Positions 8,982-17,875 are shown, counted from the stretch's first letter. The stretch: 64,000 bases of DNA from Hyphomicrobium sp. (GCA_002928735.1 PERL01000001.1:248001-312000), one strand, 5' to 3'. Notes: a model not told the origin generated them from the letters alone. Numbers and translations: made by a program.

Positions 8982-10114
8982 GCGACGTTTCAACTGCCCC
9001 ACCCGCCACGGACCAATTCGAAATCTTCCTCGCAGCCGTTCCCGGCCTCGAAGGCCCGCTCTGCGCGGAAGCGCGCGCGGCGGGCTACAAGAAAGCCAAG
9101 ACCGTTCCCGGCGGCGTGCTGCTCAAAGGCGGCTGGCCCGATGTCTGGCGCACTAATCTCGAATTGCGCGGACCGAGCCGCATCCTCGCCCGCATCGACG
9201 AATTCCGCGTCGTCCACCTAGCCAAACTCGACACCCGCGCCCGCCAAGTGCCGTGGGCGAAAGTGCTACGCCGCGACGTGCCCGTCCGCGTCGAAGCCGC
9301 CTGCAAATCCTCCCGCATCTATCACTCGGGCGCCGCCGCCGAACGCATCGCGCGCGCCATCCATGAGGAACTCGGAGCCCCCATCTCCGACGACGCCGAA
9401 GTCGTCATCAAAGCCCGCATCGAAAACGATCTCTGCACCATCGCCGTCGACACCTCCGGCGAGACCCTCCACAAGCGCGGTCACAAGGAAGCCGTCGCCA
9501 AAGCGCCCATGCGCGAAACGATGGCCGCGCTCTTTCTCCGCCAGTGCGGCTACACCGGCACCGAACCCGTCCTCGATCCCATGTGCGGCTCGGGCACCTT
9601 CGTCATCGAAGCCGCCGAAATCGCCTGTGGCCTGAAGCCCGGCCGCTCGCGCGCATTCGCATTCGAAAAACTAGCCACCTTCGATGCCGTTGCCTGGAAC
9701 GCGATGCGCAGCGCATCACCTCTCCCACCACCAGCCGCGCGCTTCTACGGCCGAGACCGTGATCCCGGCGCCATCCGCATGAGCCGCGCCAACGCCGAAC
9801 GCGCCGGCGTCTCGGCCATCACAGACTTTTCCGAAATCTCAATCGAAGACCTGACGCCGCCCGACGGCCGGCCGGGCCTCGTCATCGTCAACCCGCCCTA
9901 CGGCGATCGCATCGGCGACATCAACAAAATGCGCCCGCTCTACCGCGCGCTCGGCCACACGCTGCTTACGCGCTTTTCTGGTTGGCGCGCCGGCCTTATC
10001 ACTAGCGACGAAAGCCTCGCCGGCGCTACCGGCCTGCCCTTCGCGCTCACCGCCGAACCCGTCCTCCACGGCGGCCTGCGCATCACCCTCTACCGCACCG
10101 CCGCGTTGCCGTAA
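8978..10114 (+). CDS. THUMP-domain class I RNA methyltransferase (RlmL/YpsC-like)
   Basis: 378 aa. The N-terminal ferredoxin-like/THUMP part spans about 1-155 (FEIFLAAVPGLEGPLCAEA at the start). A Rossmann-type methyltransferase follows with VLDPMCGSGTFVIEAAEIA (SAM motif I), FYGRDRDPGAIRMSRANAERAG, and the catalytic IVNPPYGDRIGD (motif IV NPPY). This fits the RlmL N-terminal/YpsC family that makes m2G in 23S rRNA; the position modified here cannot be told from sequence. The GTG at 8978 overlaps the bamB TGA, so translation is probably coupled. The frame is open 650 nt further upstream but that part is an antisense-like shadow of bamB. In many alphaproteobacteria der (EngA) follows bamB; here it does not. 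Confidence 0.85.
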   Translation: MSDVSTAPPATDQFEIFLAAVPGLEGPLCAEARAAGYKKAKTVPGGVLLKGGWPDVWRTNLELRGPSRILARIDEFRVVHLAKLDTRARQVPWAKVLRRDVPVRVEAACKSSRIYHSGAAAERIARAIHEELGAPISDDAEVVIKARIENDLCTIAVDTSGETLHKRGHKEAVAKAPMRETMAALFLRQCGYTGTEPVLDPMCGSGTFVIEAAEIACGLKPGRSRAFAFEKLATFDAVAWNAMRSASPLPPPAARFYGRDRDPGAIRMSRANAERAGVSAITDFSEISIEDLTPPDGRPGLVIVNPPYGDRIGDINKMRPLYRALGHTLLTRFSGWRAGLITSDESLAGATGLPFALTAEPVLHGGLRITLYRTAALP

Positions 10115-10117
10115 GCC

Positions 10118-11776
10118 CTACGCCGCCGCCTGACCATCATTCGTCTTGATGTCTTGAAACTTGATCGCCGGATTCTTGTCGGTCGCCCAGCCGAGGCTGA
10201 ACTGGCTCTGCGCCATGAACACGCGATCTCCGTCGAGATCGGTCGCGATCGCCGACTTGTTCTTCGCCGCGAACGCCTCCAACGCCACCTTGTCGTCGGA
10301 CGAAAACCACCGCACGACTTCATACGGGCAACTCTCGAACACGACCGGCAAATTGTATTCGTTCTTCAAGCGGTCTTCGAGCACGTCGAGCTGCAGCGCA
10401 CCAATCACGCCGACAATCGGCTGCGAACCATCGACCGGATTGAACACCTGCACGACGCCCTCTTCCGCCATCTCCATCAACGCTTCGCGCAGCTTCTTCG
10501 CCCGGATCGCATCCTCCAGCCGCACGCGGCGCAGAATTTCAGGCGCAAAGCTCGGGATGCCGAGGAACGTGATGTCCTCGCCCTCCGTCAGTGCATCGCC
10601 AATGCGCAAGAGCCCACGATTGGGAATACCAACCACGTCACCCGCAAAGGCCTCCTCTGCCAGCGAGCGATCCTGCGCGAAAAAGAACTGCGGCGCCGAA
10701 AGCGCCAGCGTCTTGTCCGTGCGCACCACCTTCACCCGCATCCCACGATTGAGCTTGCCCGACACCACGCGCATGAACGCCATGCGGTCGCGATGGTTCG
10801 GATCCATGTTCGCCTGGATCTTGAAAATGATGCCGCTCATGCGCGGCTCATCCGCTTCCACCATCCGCGTCGCAGCCCGCAAGCTGCGCGGCGGCGGCGC
10901 AAACGAAACCAGCGCATCCAGCAGATGCCGCACGCCGAAGTTCTTTAACGCCGATCCGAAATAAACCGGCGTCAACGTCCCATGCCGGAACGCCTCCAGA
11001 TCGAACTTATTGCACGCCTCCGCCACGAGCCCGACTTCATCCCGCCACCGCTCCACCGCGCCGTCTTCCGTGAGCAATGTCGCAAACACCGGATCATCCG
11101 GCCCCGACACCGGCACGTCGACACCTTCATCATCAAGGCGCGTAATGCGCGGATTATAAAGATCGTACGTCCCGCGGAATTCGCGCCCGCGCCCAATCGG
11201 CCAATTCATCGGCGCGGTATCGAGCGCCAGAATGTTGGCAATCTCGTCCAACAGTTCGATCGGCTCGCGCGTCTCGCGGTCTAGCTTGTTGATGAACGTC
11301 ACGATCGGAATATCGCGCAACCGGCAAATCTCGAACAGCTTGCGCGTCCGGGCCTCGATGCCCTTCGCCGCGTCGATCACCATGATCGCGCTGTCGACCG
11401 CTGTCAGCGTCCGGTAGGTCTGATCGGAGAAGTCTTCGTGACCCGGCGTATCGAGCAGGTTCAAAACGGCGTCGCCGTATTCGAACGTCATCACCGACGT
11501 CACGACCGAAATACCGCGCGCCCGCTCGATCGCCATCCAGTCGGAGCGCGTGTTTTGCTTGTCCTTCTTCGCCTTCACCTGACCGGCCAGCTGAATAGCG
11601 CCCCCGAACAGCAAAAGCTTTTCTGTCAGCGTCGTCTTACCGGCGTCGGGATGCGAGATGATCGCAAACGTCCGCCGCCGCGCGATCTCCCGCTGCAGCA
11701 CGGTCGCGGGAGCACCCCCGGCCTTTGGGGCGCCGGCATCTGCAGTGTCACTGATCGTGCGTGCGTCTTCAGACAC
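10118..11776 (-). CDS. prfC: Peptide chain release factor 3
   Basis: 552 aa. RF3 is a GTPase that removes RF1/RF2 from the ribosome after peptide release. Seen: P-loop SHPDAGKTTLTEKLL (about 41-55), RGISVVTSVMTFEY switch region, LLDTPGHEDFSDQTYRTL (G3), NKLDRETREP (G4), then the EF-Tu-like domain 2 and the RF3-specific C-terminal domain (GVIGALQLDVLEDRLKNEY, CPYEVVRWFSSD). The length is close to the usual 525-550 with a short N-terminal extension. It is convergent with the RlmL-like gene, only 3 nt between stops. RF3 is present in some but not all Hyphomicrobiales. No operon partner. Confidence 0.95.
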   Translation of the reverse strand: MSEDARTISDTADAGAPKAGGAPATVLQREIARRRTFAIISHPDAGKTTLTEKLLLFGGAIQLAGQVKAKKDKQNTRSDWMAIERARGISVVTSVMTFEYGDAVLNLLDTPGHEDFSDQTYRTLTAVDSAIMVIDAAKGIEARTRKLFEICRLRDIPIVTFINKLDRETREPIELLDEIANILALDTAPMNWPIGRGREFRGTYDLYNPRITRLDDEGVDVPVSGPDDPVFATLLTEDGAVERWRDEVGLVAEACNKFDLEAFRHGTLTPVYFGSALKNFGVRHLLDALVSFAPPPRSLRAATRMVEADEPRMSGIIFKIQANMDPNHRDRMAFMRVVSGKLNRGMRVKVVRTDKTLALSAPQFFFAQDRSLAEEAFAGDVVGIPNRGLLRIGDALTEGEDITFLGIPSFAPEILRRVRLEDAIRAKKLREALMEMAEEGVVQVFNPVDGSQPIVGVIGALQLDVLEDRLKNEYNLPVVFESCPYEVVRWFSSDDKVALEAFAAKNKSAIATDLDGDRVFMAQSQFSLGWATDKNPAIKFQDIKTNDGQAAA

Positions 11777-11921
11777 GTCGCGCCTCGTCGCTGAATTGGA
11801 ATGGCAGCCGGGCGGACACGGCCCTGATGGAGGGCGTCAGACAAAATCCCGGCAGCGCAGCCCCCTATACATGGTTCGGGCGGCGCGGTCACCTGCAGCG
11901 TTGCAGTGGCACTGTCATGAA

Positions 11922-11962
11922 AAAACGAAGCCGGGCGGACCTTTCTGCAAGGTCCGCCCGGC
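11922..11962 (-). terminator. Strong intrinsic terminator on the minus strand, upstream of prfC
   Basis: Perfect 14-bp stem GCCGGGCGGACCTT (11930-11943) / AAGGTCCGCCCGGC (11949-11962) with a 5-nt loop. On the minus strand it is followed by TTCGTTTTTTC, a good U-tract. It therefore ends transcripts arriving from 12.0-12.2 kb, but no recognised gene lies there, and it sits 146 nt upstream of the prfC start. Confidence 0.8.
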
Positions 11963-12163
11963 CATCCGGCCCCGTCGAGGTTACGCAGCACTGTCAGGAC
12001 GAGGCATTCTACGAACTCGGATCAGCTGGTACTCCAGAACGCACACACGACGCACACCACATTTTCCGGCCATCCGCATCGCGCAGATGCCAGGAGAACG
12101 TGACACCCATGCGTTACATTCCAAGCGAGTCTAACGCAGCCTGTGGATAACCTCACAACTGGC

Positions 12164-12205
12164 GGAGCCATCAATGAAAGCGCTACGATGGCTCCCCGAG
12201 CGGGG
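12164..12205 (+). promoter_or_regulatory. Two leader hairpins covering the cyclase ribosome site
   Basis: A 9-bp inverted repeat GGAGCCATC (12164-12172) / GATGGCTCC (12187-12195) is directly followed by CCCC GAGC GGGG (12194-12205), whose right arm contains the GGGGGA that acts as ribosome-binding site for the GTG at 12217. Pairing would hide the site; a regulatory effect is inference. Confidence 0.4.
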
Positions 12206-12216
12206 GAACCGGTCAA

Positions 12217-14388
12217 GTGAAGCAGCGCCAACCGTTGTATGTCGTTCTTATGGGTGCGGTGCTCGCCGCCGCCCTTGCACTTCGCATTTTCGACCCCGCT
12301 CCCGTCGCCCGCATGCGCCTCGCCGTCTTCGACAGCATGCTGACCGCCAGCCCGCGCACCCCGGACGAATCCTTCCCCGTCCGCGTCCTCGACATCGATG
12401 AAGCCTCGCTGGCCGAATTCGGCCAATGGCCTTGGCCGCGCACCCGCCTCGCCGAAATCATCAACAAATTGAGCGAGGCCGGCGCACGCACGATCACGAT
12501 CGACTTGATCCTGGCCGAACCCGACCGCTGGAACGCGGCCAACATCGCCAAGGAGTTATCAGCCGTACCGGGCCTTGAACCGCTCGGCCAAAGAGCAGCC
12601 AACCTGCCCTCGAACGACACAGTCCTCGCGACGGCCTTGGCCAGAGCCTCTGTCGTCATGGGCTTGTCCGCCGACCGCGCCATCACGCGACAACTCCCCG
12701 ACGCCCGCGCGCCGTTTGCAACCGCCGGCGACGACCCCAAACTCTTCGTGCCCTCCTTCGAAGGTGGCGTCGGCCCACTGCCCGCACTCGCGGAAGCTGC
12801 CACCGGCCTTGGTGCCGTCAACTGGCTGCCCGAAAGCGATCAGGTCATCCGCCGCGTACCCTTGCTCATCAGAGCGGGCGGCAAGCTCTACCCCTCGCTC
12901 TCCCTCGAAACCATTCGCGTCACGCAAGATCCATCGGCGACCATTCTCGTTCGCTCGTCCGGTGCCAGCGGCATTCTCTCTTTCGGCGAACAGACCGGCA
13001 TCGACAGCATCCGCGTCGGCGACGTCCTTCTCCCCACCGATGCCCAAGGCGAACTCTGGCTGAAATTCGCACCCTACGATCCGCGCCGCACGCTCTCCGC
13101 CCGCGATCTCCTTGCCGGCAAGATCGACAAATCCGAAATCGAAGGCCGCATCATCTTCATCGGCGCCAGCGCGACGGGCCTCATGGACCTGCGCACGACG
13201 CCGCTGGCCGCCGCCGTTCCCGGCGTCGAGGTCCACGCCCAAGCCCTCGAACAGATGCTCTCCGGCGACCACCTCGTCCGCCCCGCCTGGGCCACCGGCG
13301 CCGAAATGGTCTTCCTCCTCGTCGCCGGCCTTATGTCCGCAGCCCTCATCGCCCAATCGCAGACCGTCGCCCGCTATATCGCGACCTCCGGCGCGGTCGC
13401 CGCCGCCATTCTCACCCTCGTCGCCATCACGGCCGTGGTCACCCTCTCCTGGCTCGCCTACCGCAACGGCCTGCTGATTGATCCCGTCTATCCCGCGCTC
13501 GCCCTCATCGCGGTCTATCTCGTCGGCTCACTCACCAGCTACGTCCGCTCCGAAGCCGACCGCGCCCGCATCCGTTCAGCGTTTGGCTACTACGTCTCCC
13601 CCGCCGTCGTCGAAGAACTGGCCCAAAAACCAGGTCGCCTAAAACTCGGCGGCGAAACCCGCGACGTCACGCTCCTCTTCGCGGATGTGCGCGGCTTCTC
13701 GCGCCTCTCCGAAGGCATGGACGCTGAAAATCTCGTCCGCTTCGTCAACACGCTCTTCACGCCGCTCGCCGATGAGATCCTCGCCCATCGCGGCACCATC
13801 GACAAATTCATGGGCGACGCCGTCATGGCCTTTTGGAACGCGCCGCTCTCCGACGCCGACCACGCCCGTCAAGCCTGCCGAACGGCGCTGGCCATGCAAG
13901 CCTCGATCGTCGCCCGCAACGCCGCCCGCGCCGAGACGGCCGAACCCGTCCGCCTGGGCATCGGCCTCAATACGGGTGCTTGCGTTGTCGGCAACGTCGG
14001 CTCGCCCCAGCGCTTCGATTATTCCGTTCTGGGCGATGTCGTGAATACCGCCTCACGCCTGGAGGAAATGACCAAGACCTACGGCGTCCCCATCATCATC
14101 GGCGAACAGACCGCTGCCGCCGCCTCAGGCTTCGCCCTGATCGAAATCGGCACCGCCGCGATCCGTGGCAAGGATCGCAGCGAAAAACTGTTTGCACTCA
14201 TGGGCGATGAAACGCTCGCCGCCGACAGCCGCTGGAGCAACTTGCAAGCCCACCTATCGGCCTACGCCAAAGCGATGGCGGCGGGCGACACCCTTGCCGC
14301 CCGCCGCCACATCATCGCCGCGCAATCGTTGAACGTCCCGGCCGCCGCGTCACTCTTACAGGCCACCGGCGACCGCCTGCCACTCTAG
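12217..14388 (+). CDS. CHASE2-domain adenylate/guanylate cyclase
   Basis: 723 aa. One N-terminal membrane segment (about 8-24) precedes an extracytoplasmic CHASE2 domain (about 30-355) with the typical VRVLDIDEASLAEFGQWPWPR and GARTITIDLILAEPD. Three membrane segments follow (about 362-450), then a class III cyclase catalytic domain (about 480-690). The metal-binding Asp are in LLFADVRGFSRLSEGM and KFMGDAVMAFWNAP; VLGDVVNTASRLEEM is the transition-state Asn/Arg helix. It should make cAMP (or cGMP) in the cytoplasm in response to an unknown periplasmic signal. The GTG start fits the CHASE2 N-terminus. It converges on a FecR-domain gene with a 12-nt gap; CHASE2 cyclases and FecR proteins often lie together, so a shared sensory role is plausible. 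Confidence 0.92.
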   Translation: MKQRQPLYVVLMGAVLAAALALRIFDPAPVARMRLAVFDSMLTASPRTPDESFPVRVLDIDEASLAEFGQWPWPRTRLAEIINKLSEAGARTITIDLILAEPDRWNAANIAKELSAVPGLEPLGQRAANLPSNDTVLATALARASVVMGLSADRAITRQLPDARAPFATAGDDPKLFVPSFEGGVGPLPALAEAATGLGAVNWLPESDQVIRRVPLLIRAGGKLYPSLSLETIRVTQDPSATILVRSSGASGILSFGEQTGIDSIRVGDVLLPTDAQGELWLKFAPYDPRRTLSARDLLAGKIDKSEIEGRIIFIGASATGLMDLRTTPLAAAVPGVEVHAQALEQMLSGDHLVRPAWATGAEMVFLLVAGLMSAALIAQSQTVARYIATSGAVAAAILTLVAITAVVTLSWLAYRNGLLIDPVYPALALIAVYLVGSLTSYVRSEADRARIRSAFGYYVSPAVVEELAQKPGRLKLGGETRDVTLLFADVRGFSRLSEGMDAENLVRFVNTLFTPLADEILAHRGTIDKFMGDAVMAFWNAPLSDADHARQACRTALAMQASIVARNAARAETAEPVRLGIGLNTGACVVGNVGSPQRFDYSVLGDVVNTASRLEEMTKTYGVPIIIGEQTAAAASGFALIEIGTAAIRGKDRSEKLFALMGDETLAADSRWSNLQAHLSAYAKAMAAGDTLAARRHIIAAQSLNVPAAASLLQATGDRLPL

Positions 14389-14400
14389 CGCGCCCGCCGC

Positions 14401-15450
14401 TCAGTTTGGCTTGTACCTCGACCCGCCCCCCGGCATCCGGCCTCCGCCGCCTTTGCCGCCACCGCCGATCTTGCCGAGACCAATCCCGATCCCCACACCA
14501 ATCGCAATCCCAAGCGCAGCTTTGCCCGCTGCATTGTCATTGCTCGCCCGCTTCGTCGGCTTCGGCTTCTTCGGCTTCGCAGGCACCGCAACCTTCACGG
14601 GCTTCTTTTTCGACGGCTTGTCCTCGGCCTGCTCGGTCTTGCGCTTTTTCGACGGCTTCTCGTCCGCCTGCTCGGTCTTGGGCTTCTTCGTCCGGCGCGG
14701 CGGCGGATCGTCCTTCACCTTGCGCGGCGGCACGATCACCGGGCCCAAAGCGCCCAGCTTGATCAGGTCCTCCGGCGTGAACACCGGTTCCGGATCGATC
14801 TTCGGCGGCTTGGCCACAAACGGAAACGACGTATCGAGCGGCGGCAATCCGGACTTCTCAACCTTGTTCCAGTGCGCCGGCTCCTCGACGTCGCCCGCCG
14901 TCGTAATGCGAATAAGCTTGCCCGCCTCGTCCAGATCACGGCACCGGCCGCGTTCATCGCACACCGTCACGGCCCCTTCGTGCAGCAAAAGCCAGCTGCC
15001 GACATCCGTCTTCACGAATACATCGAAAATCGTCCCGCGCACCGTGATCGACGCGCGCGGCACCTTCACCACATAGCTCGGCTTCTTCGCCTTGCCCGTC
15101 ATGAACCGGAACGCACCCTCGACCAGATCGACGCTGATATCGCCCGCCGCCTTGTCGGGATCGTAAACAAATTTATCGAGCAGCAGCTTCGCACCCGGGC
15201 CCAGCGCCAGCTTCGTGTCGTCGTTGAGCTTCAGTTCCGTCGAGCCATCCTTGCTGACATCGATAAGCTCGTTCTGCCGGACATCGTCGCCGGTCCCGAG
15301 TGTGCGCGTGTCGCGGTTGTAAGCCGCCGTCACAATATCGACGACGGACAACGTCGCCCCGATGGGATCACCCCCGGCGGCAAAAACAGGCCCCACGACC
15401 AATCCTGGGCAAAGCGAAAAAGCAACGGCAGCAGCTGTCAGGCGGCGCAT
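14401..15450 (-). CDS. FecR-domain periplasmic protein with Lys/Pro-rich repeat tail
   Basis: 349 aa from the ATG at 15450 (GGGAG upstream; an in-frame start at 15480 is possible). A signal peptide (about 1-26) is followed by the FecR fold (about 40-170) with ELKLNDDTKLALGPGAKLLLDKFVYD and the signature VPRASITVRGTIFDVFV. After a Pro-rich linker the tail holds a 13-residue near-repeat (KTEQA[D/E][E/D]KPSKK[R/K]) in two copies, then Lys/Pro-rich sequence, a glycine-rich hydrophobic stretch (about 312-330) and a Gly-rich end. FecR domains are periplasmic signal transducers or polymer-binding modules. Convergent with the CHASE2 cyclase. Confidence 0.85.
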   Translation of the reverse strand: MRRLTAAAVAFSLCPGLVVGPVFAAGGDPIGATLSVVDIVTAAYNRDTRTLGTGDDVRQNELIDVSKDGSTELKLNDDTKLALGPGAKLLLDKFVYDPDKAAGDISVDLVEGAFRFMTGKAKKPSYVVKVPRASITVRGTIFDVFVKTDVGSWLLLHEGAVTVCDERGRCRDLDEAGKLIRITTAGDVEEPAHWNKVEKSGLPPLDTSFPFVAKPPKIDPEPVFTPEDLIKLGALGPVIVPPRKVKDDPPPRRTKKPKTEQADEKPSKKRKTEQAEDKPSKKKPVKVAVPAKPKKPKPTKRASNDNAAGKAALGIAIGVGIGIGLGKIGGGGKGGGGRMPGGGSRYKPN

Positions 15451-15555
15451 AACGCACTCCCAAGCGAAAAAGAAAGACACCTCCCGTAATCATAGGCCAA
15501 AAAATGGGCCCCGGCTGTACCAAAGGGAACAGTCCGGCCAAATTCCTGGAGCCCC

Positions 15556-16485
15556 TTAGGCGCCCACCGGTACCGCGCCTTTGTCCTTAGCCTTAAAATC
15601 TGGCTCAACATGAATAACGATTTGCGATCCCGGAATGCGCGCCTTCAGCGCCGCTTCGATCCGGTCGCAGATGCCGTGCGATTCCAAGACCGACATCTCC
15701 CCCGGCACCACCAGATGAAACTCGATGAACGTGACCCGTCCGGCGTGCCGCGTGCGGATATCGTGCGCCTGGATCGCGCCCTCGCCGCACTCCTTGATTG
15801 CCGCCCGGATCTCCGCCTGATCGGTGGGGCTCGCGGCTTCATCCATCAGCGACGACATTGAACTCGAAATGATCTTGTAGCCCGCCCAAAGAATGTTCAC
15901 GCCAACGAACGCCGCCAGCAGCGGATCGAGCAGCATGATGCCCGTCCACAGGGCGAGGAGAAGTCCGATGAGCACACCAACAGACGTCGCCACATCCGTC
16001 AGAATGTGCCATCCGCCGGCCACCAGAGCCGGCGACTTCCACGACCGTCCCCGCGAGATCAGAAACCCCGCCCATCCCGCGTTGATCGCCGCCGCCAGCG
16101 CGTTGATCGCCAGACCCTCGGCCGGCTCCGTCAGCGTCCGCGGCGTCAGAAGCGCCTGATACGCCTCCTGAAAAATTAGCACCGCCGCGATCACGATCAG
16201 CACACCTTCGAGCACAGCCGAGAAAAACTCCGCCTTGTGATGCCCAAACGGATGATTGCGGTCCGGCGGCCGCGCACTCACGCGCACAGCAATGAGCGCC
16301 GCCACCGCCGTCACGACATTCACGATGCTTTCCAGAGCATCTGAGTAGAGCGCCGCACTGCCCGTCTTCCAATAGGCGAGATATTTGAGCCCCATCACCA
16401 GGAGCGCCACGATGATCGTGACGATCGCGGTGCGGCCGACAAGACCATTCCCATGCGCATGCGCGTTATCGTGCGATCCGCTCAT
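15556..16485 (-). CDS. Cation diffusion facilitator (CDF) family metal transporter
   Basis: 309 aa. A His-rich start (GSHDNAHAHGNG) is followed by about six membrane segments. Metal-site motifs are YSDALES in helix 2 (Asp at the transport site), HPFGHHKAEFFSA at the cytoplasmic loop, and HILTDVATS in helix 5 (His-x3-Asp). The cytoplasmic C-terminal domain (about 215-309) has the FieF-like fold with ESHGICDRIEAALKARIPG and IVIHVEPD. It exports divalent metals (Zn, Fe, Cd or Mn) by proton antiport; which metal cannot be told. The single-gene unit is divergent from the next gene; no metal regulator adjacent. Confidence 0.92.
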   Translation of the reverse strand: MSGSHDNAHAHGNGLVGRTAIVTIIVALLVMGLKYLAYWKTGSAALYSDALESIVNVVTAVAALIAVRVSARPPDRNHPFGHHKAEFFSAVLEGVLIVIAAVLIFQEAYQALLTPRTLTEPAEGLAINALAAAINAGWAGFLISRGRSWKSPALVAGGWHILTDVATSVGVLIGLLLALWTGIMLLDPLLAAFVGVNILWAGYKIISSSMSSLMDEAASPTDQAEIRAAIKECGEGAIQAHDIRTRHAGRVTFIEFHLVVPGEMSVLESHGICDRIEAALKARIPGSQIVIHVEPDFKAKDKGAVPVGA

Positions 16486-16655
16486 TGTCTCGTAACCGGC
16501 TCATTGCTCATCCAGGCCCGTGTGGCACGGCGGGCCGAAACCGCCAAGCTAGGAATGTCCCGTCGCCCCTTTTCCACACCCCATATCCGCCGCGCCCTCG
16601 CTCTGGCCCCACGAATCTGTTCCGAACTCTGAGGACCGTTCAGGAGGGGACGACC

Positions 16656-17486
16656 ATGGCCAATTTTACAACGCATATTGCCGTCGGCACCGTCGTCTCT
16701 GGTGCGCTGGCCACCCTCACGCTCGCCGCCGACGTCATCGCGCCGGAAAACCTCATCGCCGTCACAATGGCCGGCGTCTTGGGCTCCGTCCTGCCTGACA
16801 TCGACTTGAAAGATTCGCGCCCCAGCAAGGCCATGTTCTCCGGCCTCGGCATCTTCTTCTCGTTCGCGGTCCTCTTCTCGTTCGCCACCAAATTCTCTAT
16901 TGCCGAACTCTGGATCCTCTGGCTCGGCACCCTCGTGCTGTTCCGCTACGGCCTCCACACCGCGTTCCACCACTTGGCCATCCACCGCGGCATCTGGCAC
17001 TCCATCCTCGCCGCCATCTTCTCGGCCGGGGCCACCGCCGTCGTGTTCTACTACGTCCTTGGCCGCCACGAGGGCGTAGCCTGGCTTGCCGGCGCCTTTC
17101 TATTCCTCGGTTTCATCACCCATTTGATCCTTGACGAACTCTACTCCGTCGACGTGATGGACACGCGCGTGAAAGCCTCCTTTGGCACCGCGCTTAAACT
17201 GTTCGACCGCCGCTACCCGTACGCCTCTCTCGGCATGCTCGCCGCCACGGTCGCCATCCTCAGCGTCACCCCGCCGACCAAAACGTTCACCGAGGGGCTG
17301 TCCTCGCGCAATCTCTGGGCCGGCCTCAACGAGCGCCTCCTCCCGCAAGATAAGTGGTTCGGCATCCTCGACCGCAACTCTGGCCTCGCCAAAGTCGGCA
17401 CCACCGCGCCGCCGTCTAACGTGACAACGGGCTCGATTCCCGAAAACGGCGCAAAGGCTCCCACCGCGCCTGCCCCCGCGCCCTGA
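16656..17486 (+). CDS. YdjM-like metal-dependent membrane hydrolase
   Basis: 276 aa. The ATG at 16656 follows AGGAGG by 8 nt; the frame runs further upstream to 16485 without support. The protein begins MANFTTHIAVG and carries GVLGSVLPDIDL (first acidic motif), RGIWHSILAAIF (Arg-x2-His-Ser) and GFITHLILDELYSVD (His and Asp), the pattern of YdjM/LexA-binding inner-membrane hydrolases. There are about four to five membrane segments. The C-terminal ~75 residues are hydrophilic and end in a Pro/Ala-rich tail. The physiological substrate is unknown in the family. Confidence 0.8.
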   Translation: MANFTTHIAVGTVVSGALATLTLAADVIAPENLIAVTMAGVLGSVLPDIDLKDSRPSKAMFSGLGIFFSFAVLFSFATKFSIAELWILWLGTLVLFRYGLHTAFHHLAIHRGIWHSILAAIFSAGATAVVFYYVLGRHEGVAWLAGAFLFLGFITHLILDELYSVDVMDTRVKASFGTALKLFDRRYPYASLGMLAATVAILSVTPPTKTFTEGLSSRNLWAGLNERLLPQDKWFGILDRNSGLAKVGTTAPPSNVTTGSIPENGAKAPTAPAPAP

Positions 17487-17596
17487 TCCGCCACTTCTGC
17501 TCAACCAAGCCGTTTGCCGCCTCCCGCCAAACCGCTTAGAAGGGCTCGCAAGGCCACGCGCGCCAAAAGCGCGGGCCGCTAGGGGAGGACTTTTCC

Positions 17597-17839
17597 ATGA
17601 CACCGACCATCGCCGGCGTGCTCGCGCTCGCCCTGCCGCTGCTTCTGCTTGGCCTCTTGATCCTGCGCCGCAACGGCGCGGTGTTCCTGTTCTACGTCGT
17701 CCTCTGCGCCGTCGGCATCGGCTACCTCGTCACCACGGGCGCCGCCGACGATATCGGCACGCAGGTCCTCGACCTCATCGGCCAAGCCACGTCCGAAAAA
17801 GCCGCCGAACCCGCGACCCCAGCCCCCGCCACACCCTGA
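17597..17839 (+). CDS. Small two-transmembrane protein of unknown function
   Basis: 80 aa with two hydrophobic segments (about 5-22 and 28-46) separated by the short basic turn LRRNG, and a Pro/Ala-rich C-terminus. A strong ribosome site (GGGGAGG) lies upstream. It sits 110 nt after the YdjM-like gene and 94 nt before glyS, same strand. Position directly upstream of glyS is of interest because glyQ would be expected in the neighbourhood, but the protein has no tRNA synthetase feature. Family not recognised. Confidence 0.6.
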   Translation: MTPTIAGVLALALPLLLLGLLILRRNGAVFLFYVVLCAVGIGYLVTTGAADDIGTQVLDLIGQATSEKAAEPATPAPATP

Positions 17840-17875
17840 CCTGGGTCCGGTCGCGCCTCAGCCAAAGCTTGCCGC

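Larger units (their letters stand above)
11777..12216. other. Intergenic region with orphan terminator and leader hairpins
   Basis: 440 nt between divergent prfC and the CHASE2 cyclase. It contains a strong minus-strand terminator (11922-11962), a small minus-strand reading frame (12110-12009, 33 codons, containing CASC), a perfect DnaA-box-like 9-mer at 12142-12150, and two hairpins just before the cyclase start. No larger gene is supportable. Confidence 0.5.

Noticed and set aside
12142-12150. Perfect DnaA-box 9-mer (complement of TTATCCACA)
   Set aside because: Single copy, no cluster, no AT-rich unwinding region, and no origin-type genes; not an origin.
14640-14700. Repeat units in the FecR gene, considered as a CRISPR or satellite
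   Set aside because: In frame within coding sequence, only two units, encoding a Lys/Glu linker; an ordinary protein repeat.
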